Positions 17,579-26,423 are shown, counted from the first letter of the stretch. The stretch is DNA of 64,000 bases from Synechococcus sp. CBW1107 (GCF_015841355.1 NZ_CP064908.1:2108001-2172000), one strand, 5' to 3'. Translations and numbers: made by a program. Notes: generated by a model not told the origin, from the letters alone.

Positions 17579-18538
17579 ATGGCTGCCTCCAGGCCCTTCC
17601 CCAGTGCTTCGCCCGGGCTCACTCCTGCCGGCCCGGACCCTTCTGCCCCAGGTCAGCTGATCCCGGGCTCCGAGCTGCTGGCCTGGCGGCGGCAGCGCCT
17701 GGGGGAAGGGGGCTGCCCCGCCGATCTCGACTGGCTGCTCGACCTCGGTGCCGGTCTGCGCTGGACCCAGCTGCAGCGGGTCTGGCTCGATCCGGCCTCA
17801 GCCGTGCCGCTGCAGACCGGCCTGGGTGAGCTCACCGTTCTCTGGCGGCAGCATCTGGAGTGCCAGATCCCGCTTCAGTACCTGGTGGGTGTGTGTCCCT
17901 GGCGGGAGTTCTCCCTGGCGGTGTCGCCGGCTGTGCTCATTCCACGCCAGGAAACCGAAGTGCTGGCCGATCTGGCTCTCGATCTGGCCCCGGCCCTGCC
18001 AAGCCCGGTCCACAGGCCACTGACCTGGGCCGATCTCGGCACCGGATCGGGCTGCCTGGCGCTGGCCCTGGCCCAGGCCCTCCCGCAGGCCCGAGGGGTG
18101 GCGGTGGATCGCTGCCCGCAGGCGCTGGCCCTGGCGCGGATCAATCTCAGGCAGGCCGGTCTCCAGGATCGGGTCACGCTGCACCTCGGCCAGTGGTGGG
18201 AGCCCCTGCGCTCCCACTGGGGTGAGCTGGACCTGGTCGTGAGCAACCCCCCTTACATCCCCACGGCCCTGCTGGCCGATCTCGAGCCGGTGGTGCGCTG
18301 CCATGAGCCTCTCCTCGCCCTCGACGGCGGGACTGACGGCCTGGACCCCATCCGAAGCATCGCCGAAGAGGCTCCCCGTGCCCTGGCCCCGGGGGGGTGG
18401 CTGCTTCTGGAGCATCACCACGATCAGGCCGATCGCGTGCGCGGGCTGCTCCACGCCGCCGGGCTGGAGCGGGTGGAATCGCAGCGCGACCTGGAGGGAC
18501 AGTGGCGCTTCACGCTGTCCCGTCGCTGCCGCGGATGA
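17579..18538 (+). CDS. prmC: Release-factor glutamine methyltransferase PrmC
   Basis: 319 residues from ATG 17579, 9 bp after dprA. Catalytic motif NPPYIP is present (VVSNPPYIPTALLADLEP), as are the SAM-binding ADLGTGSGCLALALAQALPQ and RQETEVLADLAL, the family's N-terminal signature. PrmC methylates the GGQ glutamine of peptide release factors. The start is Pro/Ser-rich and slightly longer than usual. Its stop overlaps the next ATG (ATGA at 18535-18538). Confidence 0.93.
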   Translation: MAASRPFPSASPGLTPAGPDPSAPGQLIPGSELLAWRRQRLGEGGCPADLDWLLDLGAGLRWTQLQRVWLDPASAVPLQTGLGELTVLWRQHLECQIPLQYLVGVCPWREFSLAVSPAVLIPRQETEVLADLALDLAPALPSPVHRPLTWADLGTGSGCLALALAQALPQARGVAVDRCPQALALARINLRQAGLQDRVTLHLGQWWEPLRSHWGELDLVVSNPPYIPTALLADLEPVVRCHEPLLALDGGTDGLDPIRSIAEEAPRALAPGGWLLLEHHHDQADRVRGLLHAAGLERVESQRDLEGQWRFTLSRRCRG

Positions 18539-19182
18539 CCAGCACTTTCGACCACCAGCCGATCCACCCGTCCGGCAGTCAGCCTCCCCTCGGCATGGAT
18601 CCTTTGTCCCTGGCCGAGCGGCTCTGCGCCGGTTCGGCAGCCCTGTTCCCCACCGATACCGTTCCAGCCCTGGCCGCCCGGCCTGAGTTCGCGCAGCAGC
18701 TCTGGGCTCTGAAACATCGCCCCAGCGCCAAGCCTCTGATCCTGATGGCGGCGGATCCTGATCCCCTCTTTGCGGCACTGGGTCTGGAGGTGCGCCAGGA
18801 ATGGCAAGCCATGGCCGCCCGCTGGTGGCCTGGTGCCCTCACCCTGGTGCTGCCGGCCCTTGGCCCTCGGGTAGCGGAGCTCCATCCTGGCGCTGAGCCA
18901 GGGGGCGCCAGCCTTGGGTTGAGAATTCCAGCCTGTGGACCTGCCCTGGACCTGCTTCGTCTCACGGGCCCCCTGGCCACCACCAGCGCCAACCTTTCGG
19001 GGGAGCCGGCCTGCCTCAGTGCCACCGAGGCGGCGCTGACGTTTCCGGATCTGCCCCTGCTCGCTCCTCTGCCCTGGCCAACTCCTGGCGGAGCGGCCAG
19101 CACCGTTCTGGCCTGGACGGCGACAGGCGAGTGGCGGGTTCTGCGTGCTGGTGCTGTGATGCCCTCAGGTTGTCTGCCCTGA
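18535..19182 (+). CDS. Sua5/YciO/YrdC-family protein (TsaC-like)
   Basis: 215 residues from ATG 18535, overlapping prmC by 4 bp. Family features are ALFPTDTVPALAARPEFAQQ, LWALKHRPSAKPLILM, RWWPGALTLVLPAL, LGLRIPACGPALDLL and TTSANLSGEP. This family makes threonylcarbamoyl-AMP for the t6A modification of tRNAs reading ANN codons. The usual TVYGL after the first motif is TVPAL here, which may mean altered activity or a paralogue. Confidence 0.85.
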   Translation: MTSTFDHQPIHPSGSQPPLGMDPLSLAERLCAGSAALFPTDTVPALAARPEFAQQLWALKHRPSAKPLILMAADPDPLFAALGLEVRQEWQAMAARWWPGALTLVLPALGPRVAELHPGAEPGGASLGLRIPACGPALDLLRLTGPLATTSANLSGEPACLSATEAALTFPDLPLLAPLPWPTPGGAASTVLAWTATGEWRVLRAGAVMPSGCLP

Positions 19183-19189
19183 GCCCGTC

Positions 19190-19348
19190 ATGCTCTGGCT
19201 CGGTCTGACTCTGGTGGCGCTGATGAGCCTCAGCCACGCCCTGCTCGAGCCTCTGCTGGTCTGGGGCACGCCCCTGTTCGAGCTGCGCGGCTGGTTCTGG
19301 ATCGCCCTGGTCCTGCTCGGATTCCTGCTGGCCGGGCGGAAGGCCTGA
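19190..19348 (+). CDS. 52-residue two-span membrane protein
   Basis: Begins MLWLGLTLVALMSLSHALLE, followed by WGTPLFELRGW and WIALVLLGFLLAGRKA: two hydrophobic segments at about 2-24 and 32-49 with a positively charged end. ATG 19190 lies 7 bp after the Sua5-family stop, so it is probably the last gene of the dprA operon. Function unknown. Confidence 0.6.
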   Translation: MLWLGLTLVALMSLSHALLEPLLVWGTPLFELRGWFWIALVLLGFLLAGRKA

Positions 19349-19606
19349 ACCTGGACCATCCGCCTCCCTCGCGGTCATGGCGGCGCCTGGACTCCGGGTG
19401 TCGCGGCCCGCGCACCGGCGCGATTGATGAACCGCAACGCCATGCAATCCAGGTGGTCAACGCGCTTAAAAAAACTAAATCTGCGGCCAGATCACGCTGT
19501 TCGTGATGCCCCGGTCTGTGACAGGTTGCAAAACTTTTCCTGGGTACCCTTCTGACGCGGAGATGGCTTAATCAGTATAGCGGGGTGACTCCAGGAGGCT
19601 TTTGGC

Positions 19607-21082
19607 GTGATCATTACTGACTTCACTCCTGATGAGGAGAATGTCGCTGCCGGTGAAGGTGTCACTGACCCTGAATTTGATCAGGACACCTCCCAGGTCT
19701 GCTGGCAGGACAAGGCGGGCCGGCTCTGGGTGGCTCCGGTGGATCCCGTCACCGGAGACATCCAGCTGGAGGACAAGGTGCTGCTGGACGTTGGGCTGGC
19801 TCCGATCGCAGACCAGGGGGACGCCGCCACCGGAAATGGGCCTGAGTGGATCGTGAGCGAGACTGGTTCGGACATTCTCTACACCAAGGCCATTTCCGAG
19901 GACCCGAGTACCTGGGAGGTCTGGAGTGCCAGCCGGAATGGGACCGAATGGGAGACCCAGTTCCTTGTAACCGGAGGGAGCCCCAATGGCAGCACTGCAG
20001 CAGGGGAGCCTGATCCCAAATTCATCTTCCGACAGGCTGACGATCAGGGAGGGTTTGATCTGCTCTGGTACGACTACGACACGGGAGACACCGGTCTGGT
20101 CACCTCGGAGCGAACCAAGGGTGCCCGTTGGGTGAATGATGAGAGCGATCAGCTCGTCTTTGCTCAGGAGGTAGACGGAATTCGGCAGGTCTTTCTATAC
20201 GATGTGGATCTCGACAGCACCACCCAGCTGACCTTCGGAGGAACCGATAAATCCAAGCCATGGATCTGGGAGGCGCCAGAGCGCGATGGTGGTCTTGTCC
20301 TCATGACCCTTGAGGACGGTCAATCTCCTCAGACCCTCGGAATCTATGTGGAGTCTGGCGGCACCTGGTCCAAGGCTCTTGAGTTAAGCCCCCCCACAGG
20401 CAGAGAACTCATCTATTCCCCGGAGCCTTTTGTCTATGACGGTCGTTCCGGGATCTCTTTCGTGGCCAAGGATGAGCTCAGTGTCCAGGCGGAATCGGAA
20501 GTCTGGCTGGCAGGTCTTGGCTCTTCAGGGCCTGTGTATCGCCAAGTCAGCGAGCCCACAACCCTGGCTCGAAACGATCCAGAAACATTTGCCACTGAAG
20601 AGGGCCTGGTTGTTTATTATAATGTGCAAAGTGTCAGGCTATTTGATAATACTCCTCCCAGTCTCTTCCGGGCCTCGACAGGAGTCGTGGCGGATCCGGA
20701 TCCAGCGGTTGCGGTGGAGTCCGAGTCGTCGACCCTGAAACTCAGCACCAGCGAACAGTCGTCCGAACAGTCGTCTTCTGTGCTGAGGGACTTCACTTGG
20801 ATCGCTCTGCCGATGGATCAGGGTCAGCCGGGCTGGTCGGTCTCGGAGACGTGGGAGGACCTCATGCATCAGGGCGGCAGCTCCATGGTCGAGACCGGTT
20901 CCGAGGAGAACGTTCTGATCAGCTCGACCGGAAGCCTCGATGGGGCCAGTGCGATGTGGTATGACCAGCAGGTGGAGGGGTATCAGGTTGCCGGTCTTTC
21001 CCAGGGGGCCGGTGAAAGCGCTTCCGCGTCCGATGAACCGTTGGATTCTCAGTGGTTCCTGCAGACGTGGGTTGAGGCCTGA
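19607..21082 (+). CDS. Acidic beta-propeller-like protein, function unknown
   Basis: 491 residues from GTG 19607 with a good ribosome site (CCAGGAGG). No signal peptide. Repeated strand-turn units with Trp and Asp (WSASRNGTEWETQFLV, FDLLWYDYDTGDTGLVTSER, RQVFLYDVDLDSTTQLTFGG, SEVWLAGLGSSGPVYRQV) suggest a TolB/WD40-like propeller. The DVDLDSTTQLT unit in particular resembles PD40 repeats. The protein is strongly acidic with hardly any cysteine, as in proteins exported without an N-terminal signal. A Ser-rich linker lies around 365-395. Base composition is lower in G+C than its neighbours, judged by eye. Confidence 0.7.
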   Translation: MIITDFTPDEENVAAGEGVTDPEFDQDTSQVCWQDKAGRLWVAPVDPVTGDIQLEDKVLLDVGLAPIADQGDAATGNGPEWIVSETGSDILYTKAISEDPSTWEVWSASRNGTEWETQFLVTGGSPNGSTAAGEPDPKFIFRQADDQGGFDLLWYDYDTGDTGLVTSERTKGARWVNDESDQLVFAQEVDGIRQVFLYDVDLDSTTQLTFGGTDKSKPWIWEAPERDGGLVLMTLEDGQSPQTLGIYVESGGTWSKALELSPPTGRELIYSPEPFVYDGRSGISFVAKDELSVQAESEVWLAGLGSSGPVYRQVSEPTTLARNDPETFATEEGLVVYYNVQSVRLFDNTPPSLFRASTGVVADPDPAVAVESESSTLKLSTSEQSSEQSSSVLRDFTWIALPMDQGQPGWSVSETWEDLMHQGGSSMVETGSEENVLISSTGSLDGASAMWYDQQVEGYQVAGLSQGAGESASASDEPLDSQWFLQTWVEA

Positions 21083-21106
21083 AGGCTCCAGCCTGCACGG
21101 AGGCGA

Positions 21107-21763
21107 TCAGAGCAGTCCGCGATAGCGCACGAACAGCTGCAGCATCGACCACGACCCCAGGGCCACCTTGATCGCCACCAGGACGTTGAGCAGCGGGATC
21201 CAGCCACCACTGGCCAGGCTGCCGAAGGATCCCGGCTGCAGCCTCAGTCCTTCGAGGCTCAGCAGGGCGAGGACCAGAAAGGTGATCACCGCCAGCTTCT
21301 CCCAGGTTTCGGCGTGGAGGCGCGCGTAGAGGGCTTCGGTGTGCTCCGCTGAACCGCTGACCACAAGCAGGCCGATGGCGGTGCCGCCCGCCACTCCGGC
21401 GGCGAATCCACCTCCTGGCGAGAGATGACCCCTCACGGCCAGCTCCACCGCCACAAGAGCGCTGACCGTGGCCCCGAGCTGACAGAGCACGATCGAGGGG
21501 GGGTCGTCCATGGCCCTGATGCGTTGGGCCGGCCTCTCCCCGCTGAGCAGCTGCTTGACGCCGAGCGCTGCAAGACTGAATACGATCACCTCCCCGATGG
21601 TGTCGTAGAGGCGCACATCCAGGATGATTCCCGACACCACATTGGGCACGGCACTGAACTCGGCGATCGCCTGCACCACCCCCGAGGTGGCGGCCGATCG
21701 TGTCCCGTCGCCGAGGGGAAGTCCGCAGACAAAGACTGCTGCCAGCAGGTAGAGGATCCTCAC
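21107..21763 (-). CDS. mnhB: Mrp antiporter subunit B (MnhB-type)
   Basis: 218 residues, multi-spanning. IILDVRLYDTIGEVIVFSLA and LSPGGGFAAGVAGGTAIGLL are typical of the MnhB/MrpB domain. Mrp is a multi-subunit Na+/H+ (or K+/H+) antiporter related to complex I; in cyanobacteria it supports salt tolerance, and related complexes serve carbon uptake. Last gene of a seven-gene operon. Its ATG overlaps the stop of the preceding gene by 4 bp. Confidence 0.85.
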   Translation of the reverse strand: MRILYLLAAVFVCGLPLGDGTRSAATSGVVQAIAEFSAVPNVVSGIILDVRLYDTIGEVIVFSLAALGVKQLLSGERPAQRIRAMDDPPSIVLCQLGATVSALVAVELAVRGHLSPGGGFAAGVAGGTAIGLLVVSGSAEHTEALYARLHAETWEKLAVITFLVLALLSLEGLRLQPGSFGSLASGGWIPLLNVLVAIKVALGSWSMLQLFVRYRGLL

Positions 21764-22269
21764 GGCTGTCCCCTTCCAGGGGGAGTTGCCCCTTCATCCG
21801 AGAGGGCCACCAGCTCGCCCCCCGTGGCCCGCCAGTCCCCGGCTCCAGAGAGACTGTCGAGCTGAGCCAGCAGCCGTGGGGACTCGATCCGCAGCTGGCC
21901 TTCCGGGCTCAGCCACCCATGGGGGTCGTCCTCAACCAGTTCGAGTCTCAGGTAGGCCTGCTGCATCCACTGCTCCAGAAGAGCCCGGCGGCTGTCGTCG
22001 AGCTGGCTTCCGTCCACAAGCGTGAGACGGAACACCATCGAGGATCGCAGGGCTATGGCGTAGAGCGTGGTGGAGAGCAGGGTCCCCACGAGCGCTTCCG
22101 TCAGAGCCACATCCGCCGCACCGAGCAGGGCGTAGATGAGCGTGGCGACAGCGCCGAGGATGCCGCGAAGGACAAGGGTCTGGAATGGACTCCGCTGCAG
22201 GATCAGCAGGGCGGCTGTCAGCGGGAGCAGGGCTGCGATCGGCAGCAGCAGGGCCAGAGAATCGTTCAA
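21760..22269 (-). CDS. Mrp antiporter DUF4040 subunit (MrpA C-terminal-like)
   Basis: 169 residues from TTG 22269, which overlaps the mnhG stop as TTGA. The frame also extends upstream inside mnhG, but that part is unlike the family. Helices include LALLLPIAALLPLTAALLIL and GILGAVATLIYALLGAADVA, LTEALVGTLLSTTLYAIAL, the DUF4040 pattern found at the C-terminus of MrpA. The soluble tail from about 85 has no recognised motif. In cyanobacteria this part is often encoded separately, as here. Confidence 0.8.
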   Translation of the reverse strand: MNDSLALLLPIAALLPLTAALLILQRSPFQTLVLRGILGAVATLIYALLGAADVALTEALVGTLLSTTLYAIALRSSMVFRLTLVDGSQLDDSRRALLEQWMQQAYLRLELVEDDPHGWLSPEGQLRIESPRLLAQLDSLSGAGDWRATGGELVALSDEGATPPGRGQP

Positions 22270-22571
22270 GGCTGGGACCCGGGTCTGCGGGAGCAGAACG
22301 CCAGCACGTAGCCGAACAAGGTGTTCCAGATCACCAGTGAGATCAGGGCGAGGCTGAGCACGGTCCATTCCTGGGGTTGCCGCAGCAGCAGCCCCAGCAC
22401 GATCAGTGCCGAGCCGAGGGTGTCCGCCACCGAGAGGGCGTGCAGCTTCGCCAGGTAGGTGCTCCGCCCCAGGAGGGGCCAGGTGCCCAGCAGCCAGAAC
22501 AGCAGCCCTGAACCAAGCAGCAGGGCGCTCAACAGCGGGATCAGTGGCAGGGTCATGAAGGTGGACGTCAT
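22266..22571 (-). CDS. mnhG: Mrp antiporter subunit G
   Basis: 101 residues from ATG 22571 (TGATG overlap with the mnhF stop); a GTG one codon earlier is possible. Three hydrophobic segments; STYLAKLHALSVADTLGSAL is the conserved MnhG segment (usually R-x-H-A-x(3)-D-T-x-G). Confidence 0.88.
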   Translation of the reverse strand: MTSTFMTLPLIPLLSALLLGSGLLFWLLGTWPLLGRSTYLAKLHALSVADTLGSALIVLGLLLRQPQEWTVLSLALISLVIWNTLFGYVLAFCSRRPGSQP

Positions 22572-22819
22572 CACGCGTCGAGTTCCCTCAGCAGGTTGGC
22601 CAGCAGCATCACCCCGGCGTTGCCCACGCTGAGCACGATCACTCCCACCACCCCGATCATCCGGTCGCCGCGGACCACATCGAACACCAGCATCAGGATG
22701 GACACCTTGGTCGAGATGCTGGCGAAGGCGGCCAGCCGGTGCCAGAGATCGGGCTTACGCAGCACCACGAACACGGGCATCAGGAGGGCGAGCACCATCA
22801 GGTAGACCAGCAGCGTCAT
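22571..22819 (-). CDS. mnhF: Mrp antiporter subunit F
   Basis: 82 residues, three helices. VRGDRMIGVVGVIVLSVGNA matches the MnhF region that normally reads P-x-x-D-R-x-x-A. Overlaps mnhE by 4 bp (ATGA). Confidence 0.85.
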   Translation of the reverse strand: MTLLVYLMVLALLMPVFVVLRKPDLWHRLAAFASISTKVSILMLVFDVVRGDRMIGVVGVIVLSVGNAGVMLLANLLRELDA

Positions 22820-23238
22820 CGTGGAGCTCCCCGTTCCAGTCTGTGGACCAGGTAGGAGCCGTCGGAGAGCCTGCCGAGCGCAATGGTGAGGGGAGTCAGA
22901 GTGATGTGAAAGACCTCGAGAAACATGACCAGAGCCGAGCGGCTGCCCGAGCCGGGCATGATCACCAGCCGTTCGCTGCGGTGCGGCCGGACGATCAGCA
23001 GCAGAGCCTCCCCATAGGCCGAAGGCACAGCCCTCAGCACCCTCCAGAGCGAGCCCAGCAGCAGGCTGGGGTCCTCCACGCTGACCTTGGACCGCGGCAG
23101 CAGCAGGGCGAGAGCGAGGCCGGCCAGCAGGTTGAACCGACTGAAATCTGAGGTGAGCAGCAGCCAGATGCCCAGGCGGAAGCCGGTGCCGAGCATCCAG
23201 ACAGCTGAAATTTGCCAGTGCCGCCGGGCTCCCCTCAT
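22816..23238 (-). CDS. mnhE: Mrp antiporter subunit E
   Basis: 140 residues. An N-terminal hydrophobic pair (FRLGIWLLLTSDFSRFNLLA, GLALALLLP) and a soluble C-terminal half with VMFLEVFHITLTPLTIALGR and DGSYLVHRLE, as in MnhE. Overlaps mnhD by 4 bp. Confidence 0.85.
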   Translation of the reverse strand: MRGARRHWQISAVWMLGTGFRLGIWLLLTSDFSRFNLLAGLALALLLPRSKVSVEDPSLLLGSLWRVLRAVPSAYGEALLLIVRPHRSERLVIMPGSGSRSALVMFLEVFHITLTPLTIALGRLSDGSYLVHRLERGAPR

Positions 23239-24704
23239 GCCGTCAGCCTCAGGAGAAGCACCAGACCTGTTCCCACGATCCCCATGCCGCCGATCAGGTC
23301 ATCGAAACCTTCAAGGTCGGGCAGCGCGACAACCGCTCTCCAGGGGGCCAGCAGACGATGCACGATCCACCCGGCTCCAAGAACGGCGATCGCCTTGAGC
23401 AGGGCTTCGGCGGAGAAGGCGACCGCCCATGGAATCTGTTCGGTGGACAGGAATCCGAGGCCGTTGGAGAGCATCAGGACCAGGATCAACAGGGTGACTC
23501 CTCCTCCGGAAGGGGCGTTGGAGGAGGCCTGGAGGGTGGACCAGGCCAGGGGACTTTCCCATAACCGGGCGTAGACCGCGGCTGTGCCGACCGAGAGGAC
23601 CAGCACCAGGAGCGCCACTCCACCGGTCAGCCGGGCCTGCAGCAGATCCTTGGCCAGATAGCCCACCAGCAACGGGCAGCCCGCTATGGAGAGACTGGCC
23701 AGTTGCATGGGTAGCCACACCCCGGTCGGAAGGGGAGTCTGAGACCAGCTGTCCAGCCGGCGGCTGGGAAAGCGCCGTGCCACAAGGAAGAGGCTGGCTT
23801 TCGCCACCCCGTGGCCGAGGGCGAAAAGGCCGGCGGTGGCCGGCGAGAGCACCACCAGCCCCATCTGGGACACCGTGCTCCAGGCCAGCAGGCGCTTCAC
23901 GTCCGTTTCCAGAAGGGCGAAGATCAGGCCGAGCAGGGCGCTGGCCAATCCGAACCAGAGCACCGTGCTGGCCAGCGGAGAGGAGAAGGTGCTGACCCTG
24001 ACCAGCGGTGCCGCTCCCGCCGTGATGACCACCCCCGAGAGCAGGGCCGAGACTTCCGCGGGCGCCTCCGCATGGGTCCGAGGCAGCCAGAGCCCCGAGA
24101 GGAACAGCCCCGACTTGGTGAGCAGGCCGATCAGCAGCAGAGCCAGGGCACCGACCGGAGCTGCACTGAGACTCTCGAATGCAAAGGATCCGCTGCCCCG
24201 GAAGATCTCCGCGGCACCGATCAGATAGAAGAGCAGGGCCGTGCTGCCCACCAGCAGATAGCGCAGCCCGATCCAGATCGTTTTCAGAGTGCCGGGTTCG
24301 GAGATCAGCAGGAAGGAGGCGATGCCCACCACCTCCAGGGCCACGTAGAGGCTGATCAGATCGTGACAAACCAGAGCGGAATTGATACCACCGTGCAGAA
24401 CCAACAGCACCAGCCAGAATGATCCCGTTCGCTGGCGACTGCGGCTCTCGAGCACCACCGCACCGCAGACCAGCGCATTCAGCAGCAGGAAAGGTGCACT
24501 GAAGCTGTCCAGCAGCAGCGAAACCCCATAGCGGCCACTCAGAAGCAGGGCCAGAGGCAGGGCGGTCGAGGCGGTGGCCAGCCCTGCCAGCAGGGAGAGG
24601 CTGCACATGCCCAGGCTCAGGGCCCAGCCGAACCGCGGCAGCAGGATGGCAGCGAAGGCGAGCAGGAAGGGCAGCAGCAACCAGGCGATCGCCAGCGAGG
24701 TCAT
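23235..24704 (-). CDS. mnhD: Mrp antiporter subunit D (NuoN/NuoM-like)
   Basis: 489 residues with about 14 hydrophobic segments. Complex-I-like proton channel features are LISLYVALEVVGIASFLLIS with the helix-5 Glu, LALLLIGLLTKSGLFLSGLW with the helix-7 Lys, and VKRLLAWSTVSQMGLVVLS. It is the main ion-translocating subunit. Only one such large subunit is encoded here, whereas a complete Mrp has MrpA and MrpD. Confidence 0.9.
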   Translation of the reverse strand: MTSLAIAWLLLPFLLAFAAILLPRFGWALSLGMCSLSLLAGLATASTALPLALLLSGRYGVSLLLDSFSAPFLLLNALVCGAVVLESRSRQRTGSFWLVLLVLHGGINSALVCHDLISLYVALEVVGIASFLLISEPGTLKTIWIGLRYLLVGSTALLFYLIGAAEIFRGSGSFAFESLSAAPVGALALLLIGLLTKSGLFLSGLWLPRTHAEAPAEVSALLSGVVITAGAAPLVRVSTFSSPLASTVLWFGLASALLGLIFALLETDVKRLLAWSTVSQMGLVVLSPATAGLFALGHGVAKASLFLVARRFPSRRLDSWSQTPLPTGVWLPMQLASLSIAGCPLLVGYLAKDLLQARLTGGVALLVLVLSVGTAAVYARLWESPLAWSTLQASSNAPSGGGVTLLILVLMLSNGLGFLSTEQIPWAVAFSAEALLKAIAVLGAGWIVHRLLAPWRAVVALPDLEGFDDLIGGMGIVGTGLVLLLRLTA

Positions 24705-25075
24705 CGGCCGGCGGCCTCTTCCAGGTCAGCAGTCTGAAGCATGGGCTCACGGCGGGAGAGCTGGGTGATCACCACCAGCAGCAGGGCCTGCACGGAGAAT
24801 CCGATCACGATGGCGGTTAAAATCACAGCCTGAGGCACGGGATCGGCGAACGCAAGGCTGAAGGAGGCGGCTTCAGAGGGACTGGCCAGAATCGGTGTGC
24901 GTAGTCCCTCCCGTGCTGCCACCAGCACGAAGAAGCTGATCACCCCGGTGCTCATCACATCCAGACAGAGCACTTTGAGAAAGAGGTTGCGGCGCAACAG
25001 TAAGCCGATGAAGCCGCCTAGTGCCGTGAGCAGGAACAGACCCTGAAAGATCCATGCGGAGGTGACGGTTGGCAC
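24701..25075 (-). CDS. mnhC: Mrp antiporter subunit C (NuoK-like)
   Basis: 124 residues from GTG 25075, close to the usual MnhC length. The frame is open to 25168, where another GTG lies, but those 31 residues are polar and unlike the family. FLLTALGGFIGLLLRRNLFL, LDVMSTGVISFFVLVA and PVPQAVILTAIVIGFSVQAL are the NuoK-like helices. First gene of the operon. Confidence 0.85.
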   Translation of the reverse strand: MPTVTSAWIFQGLFLLTALGGFIGLLLRRNLFLKVLCLDVMSTGVISFFVLVAAREGLRTPILASPSEAASFSLAFADPVPQAVILTAIVIGFSVQALLLVVITQLSRREPMLQTADLEEAAGR

Positions 25076-25377
25076 GAGGAGTGGTGTCGAGTGCTGGTGA
25101 AGAGTCCGGACTGTACCTGTCGGAGACCGATCCTTCCCTGAGGCCGAGGAACGGTTCTCTGCTGCCACGAATCGTGTCGGGCCGGGAGCGCTCGATCCTC
25201 ATGGGCCTGACGGATGTCCTTTCCGTCAGGAGGCATGCTTGGAAGGTCCTGATCGTACCGGAACTTGGGTCTTCTCCATGGGGCGTGGCTGTCTGTCTGC
25301 CTTTCCTGGACGCCGAACTGCCTGCAGGTGATGGTTTTCCGGCTGGAAGGAAGCTTGTATGACAAGTCAGTGACTAG
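25076..25377. promoter_or_regulatory. Probable mrp operon control region with a strong hairpin
   Basis: About 300 bp between mnhC and the decayed barrel gene. It contains CCTGACGGA (25206-25214), a 7-nt loop and TCCGTCAGG (25222-25230), a perfect 9-bp stem with no T tract on either side. It could be an operator or part of the mnhC leader. No convincing promoter elements or coding sequence seen. Confidence 0.35.
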
Positions 25378-26420
25378 CCGTTCTCTGATGCACAAGAGCC
25401 TGGCGATCTGGATGGGGCCCTTCCTTTCCTGACCTGGTCGATTCTGTCACCGGTTGAAGCCAGACCGGAGAGCCGGCTGTGTGAGCTGGGCCCCACGTCA
25501 TCTGAGCAGGAGCCTTCATCAATTCAGGTTGATCCCGCCGGCGCCGGGACTGCAGCGGTGCCCAGGATTCAGCCGAGATTCATGGGGCAGTTCAGCACAG
25601 GTCCTGGGCTCGGCTATGAGAGCTCGTTCGGCAGTCTGTAGGCACTGTTCCCCTTGTTTCAGCTTCCAGGTCAATTTCTGGGGTTCACGGAAGCCCGCCT
25701 GAACTTCACCACGCTTGATGCCAACCTTGGAGGTAAGGTTGTTTTTGACTGCCGACACTATTCGTCAGATCAAGAGATTGTCTATGGCGCTTGCGCTGGA
25801 TATGACATCCGTGATACGGGTGCCTCCACGTTCTCGCAGTTGGGAGGCGGAGTTGAGCTGCTGGGGTCGAACTGGGACGTTCGCCTCAATGGCTATCTGC
25901 CAATCGGCGAAACAAGAAACTTGATTTTCAGTCAGAGAGCAAACCTGGGTACAACGCTGGATGGGCTGAACTTCGAGAGAAATCTGTTACTGGCCACCAT
26001 GAAGTCCCCTACGCAAATCGATAAGGTCTACGAGTCTGCCCTGGCGGGACTGGATCTGGAAGCAGGCGCCAGGCTGCTGAGTTGGGGGAATGGAGATCTC
26101 AGAGGATTTGTTGGTGGCTACTACTATGATTGACAGGAGTCGATGCCTTCCCTGGATTTCGCTCTTGCATGGCCGTGCGTCAGGGAGACACCTTCTCCGG
26201 GGGCCTGGAATACACGACGGATGAGCGTCTCGGCTCCCGCTTCACTGTCACTGCTGGTCAGATCATTGGGACTCCTTATAGTTTATCAAATCCTGAAGAT
26301 CGAGGCTCGATCTCGCTGGTGGGTGACGATATCGGCGGAGTTGCATCGAATAATACTCCCAGTGATCCTGTGGCTTGCTCCACGACAGGCACGATCCTCT
26401 TCGTGCCGAGTTGCCCTTGA
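25378..26420 (+). pseudogene. Decayed outer-membrane beta-barrel gene (inverse-autotransporter-like domain)
   Basis: Frame 1 reads PRIQPRFMGQFSTGPGLGYE, then an in-frame TAG at 25639, then ALFPLFQLPGQFLGFTEARL, NLGGKVVFDCRHY, YDIRDTGASTFSQLGGGVEL, NWDVRLNGYLPIGETR and GGYYYD before TGA at 26131. The family-like sequence resumes one frame over from about 26130 (VDAFPGFR, FSGGLEYTTDERLGSRFTVT). This pattern matches cyanobacterial proteins annotated with an inverse-autotransporter-type beta domain. Further upstream, ATG 25388 starts a signal-peptide-like MHKSLAIWMGPFLS in a third frame. At least one nonsense and one or two frameshift changes are present, and an IS lies directly behind. G+C looks lower than in the core genes. 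Confidence 0.7.
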
Positions 26421-26423
26421 TCC
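26415..26423 (+). repeat. 9-bp target duplication, left of IS copy 1
   Basis: CCTTGATCC, repeated exactly at 28024-28032 on the other side of the element. Confidence 0.9.

Noticed and set aside
25069-25362. Plus-strand 97-codon frame upstream of the barrel pseudogene
   Set aside because: No ribosome site, no motif, and composition unlike a protein; overlaps the mnhC control region.
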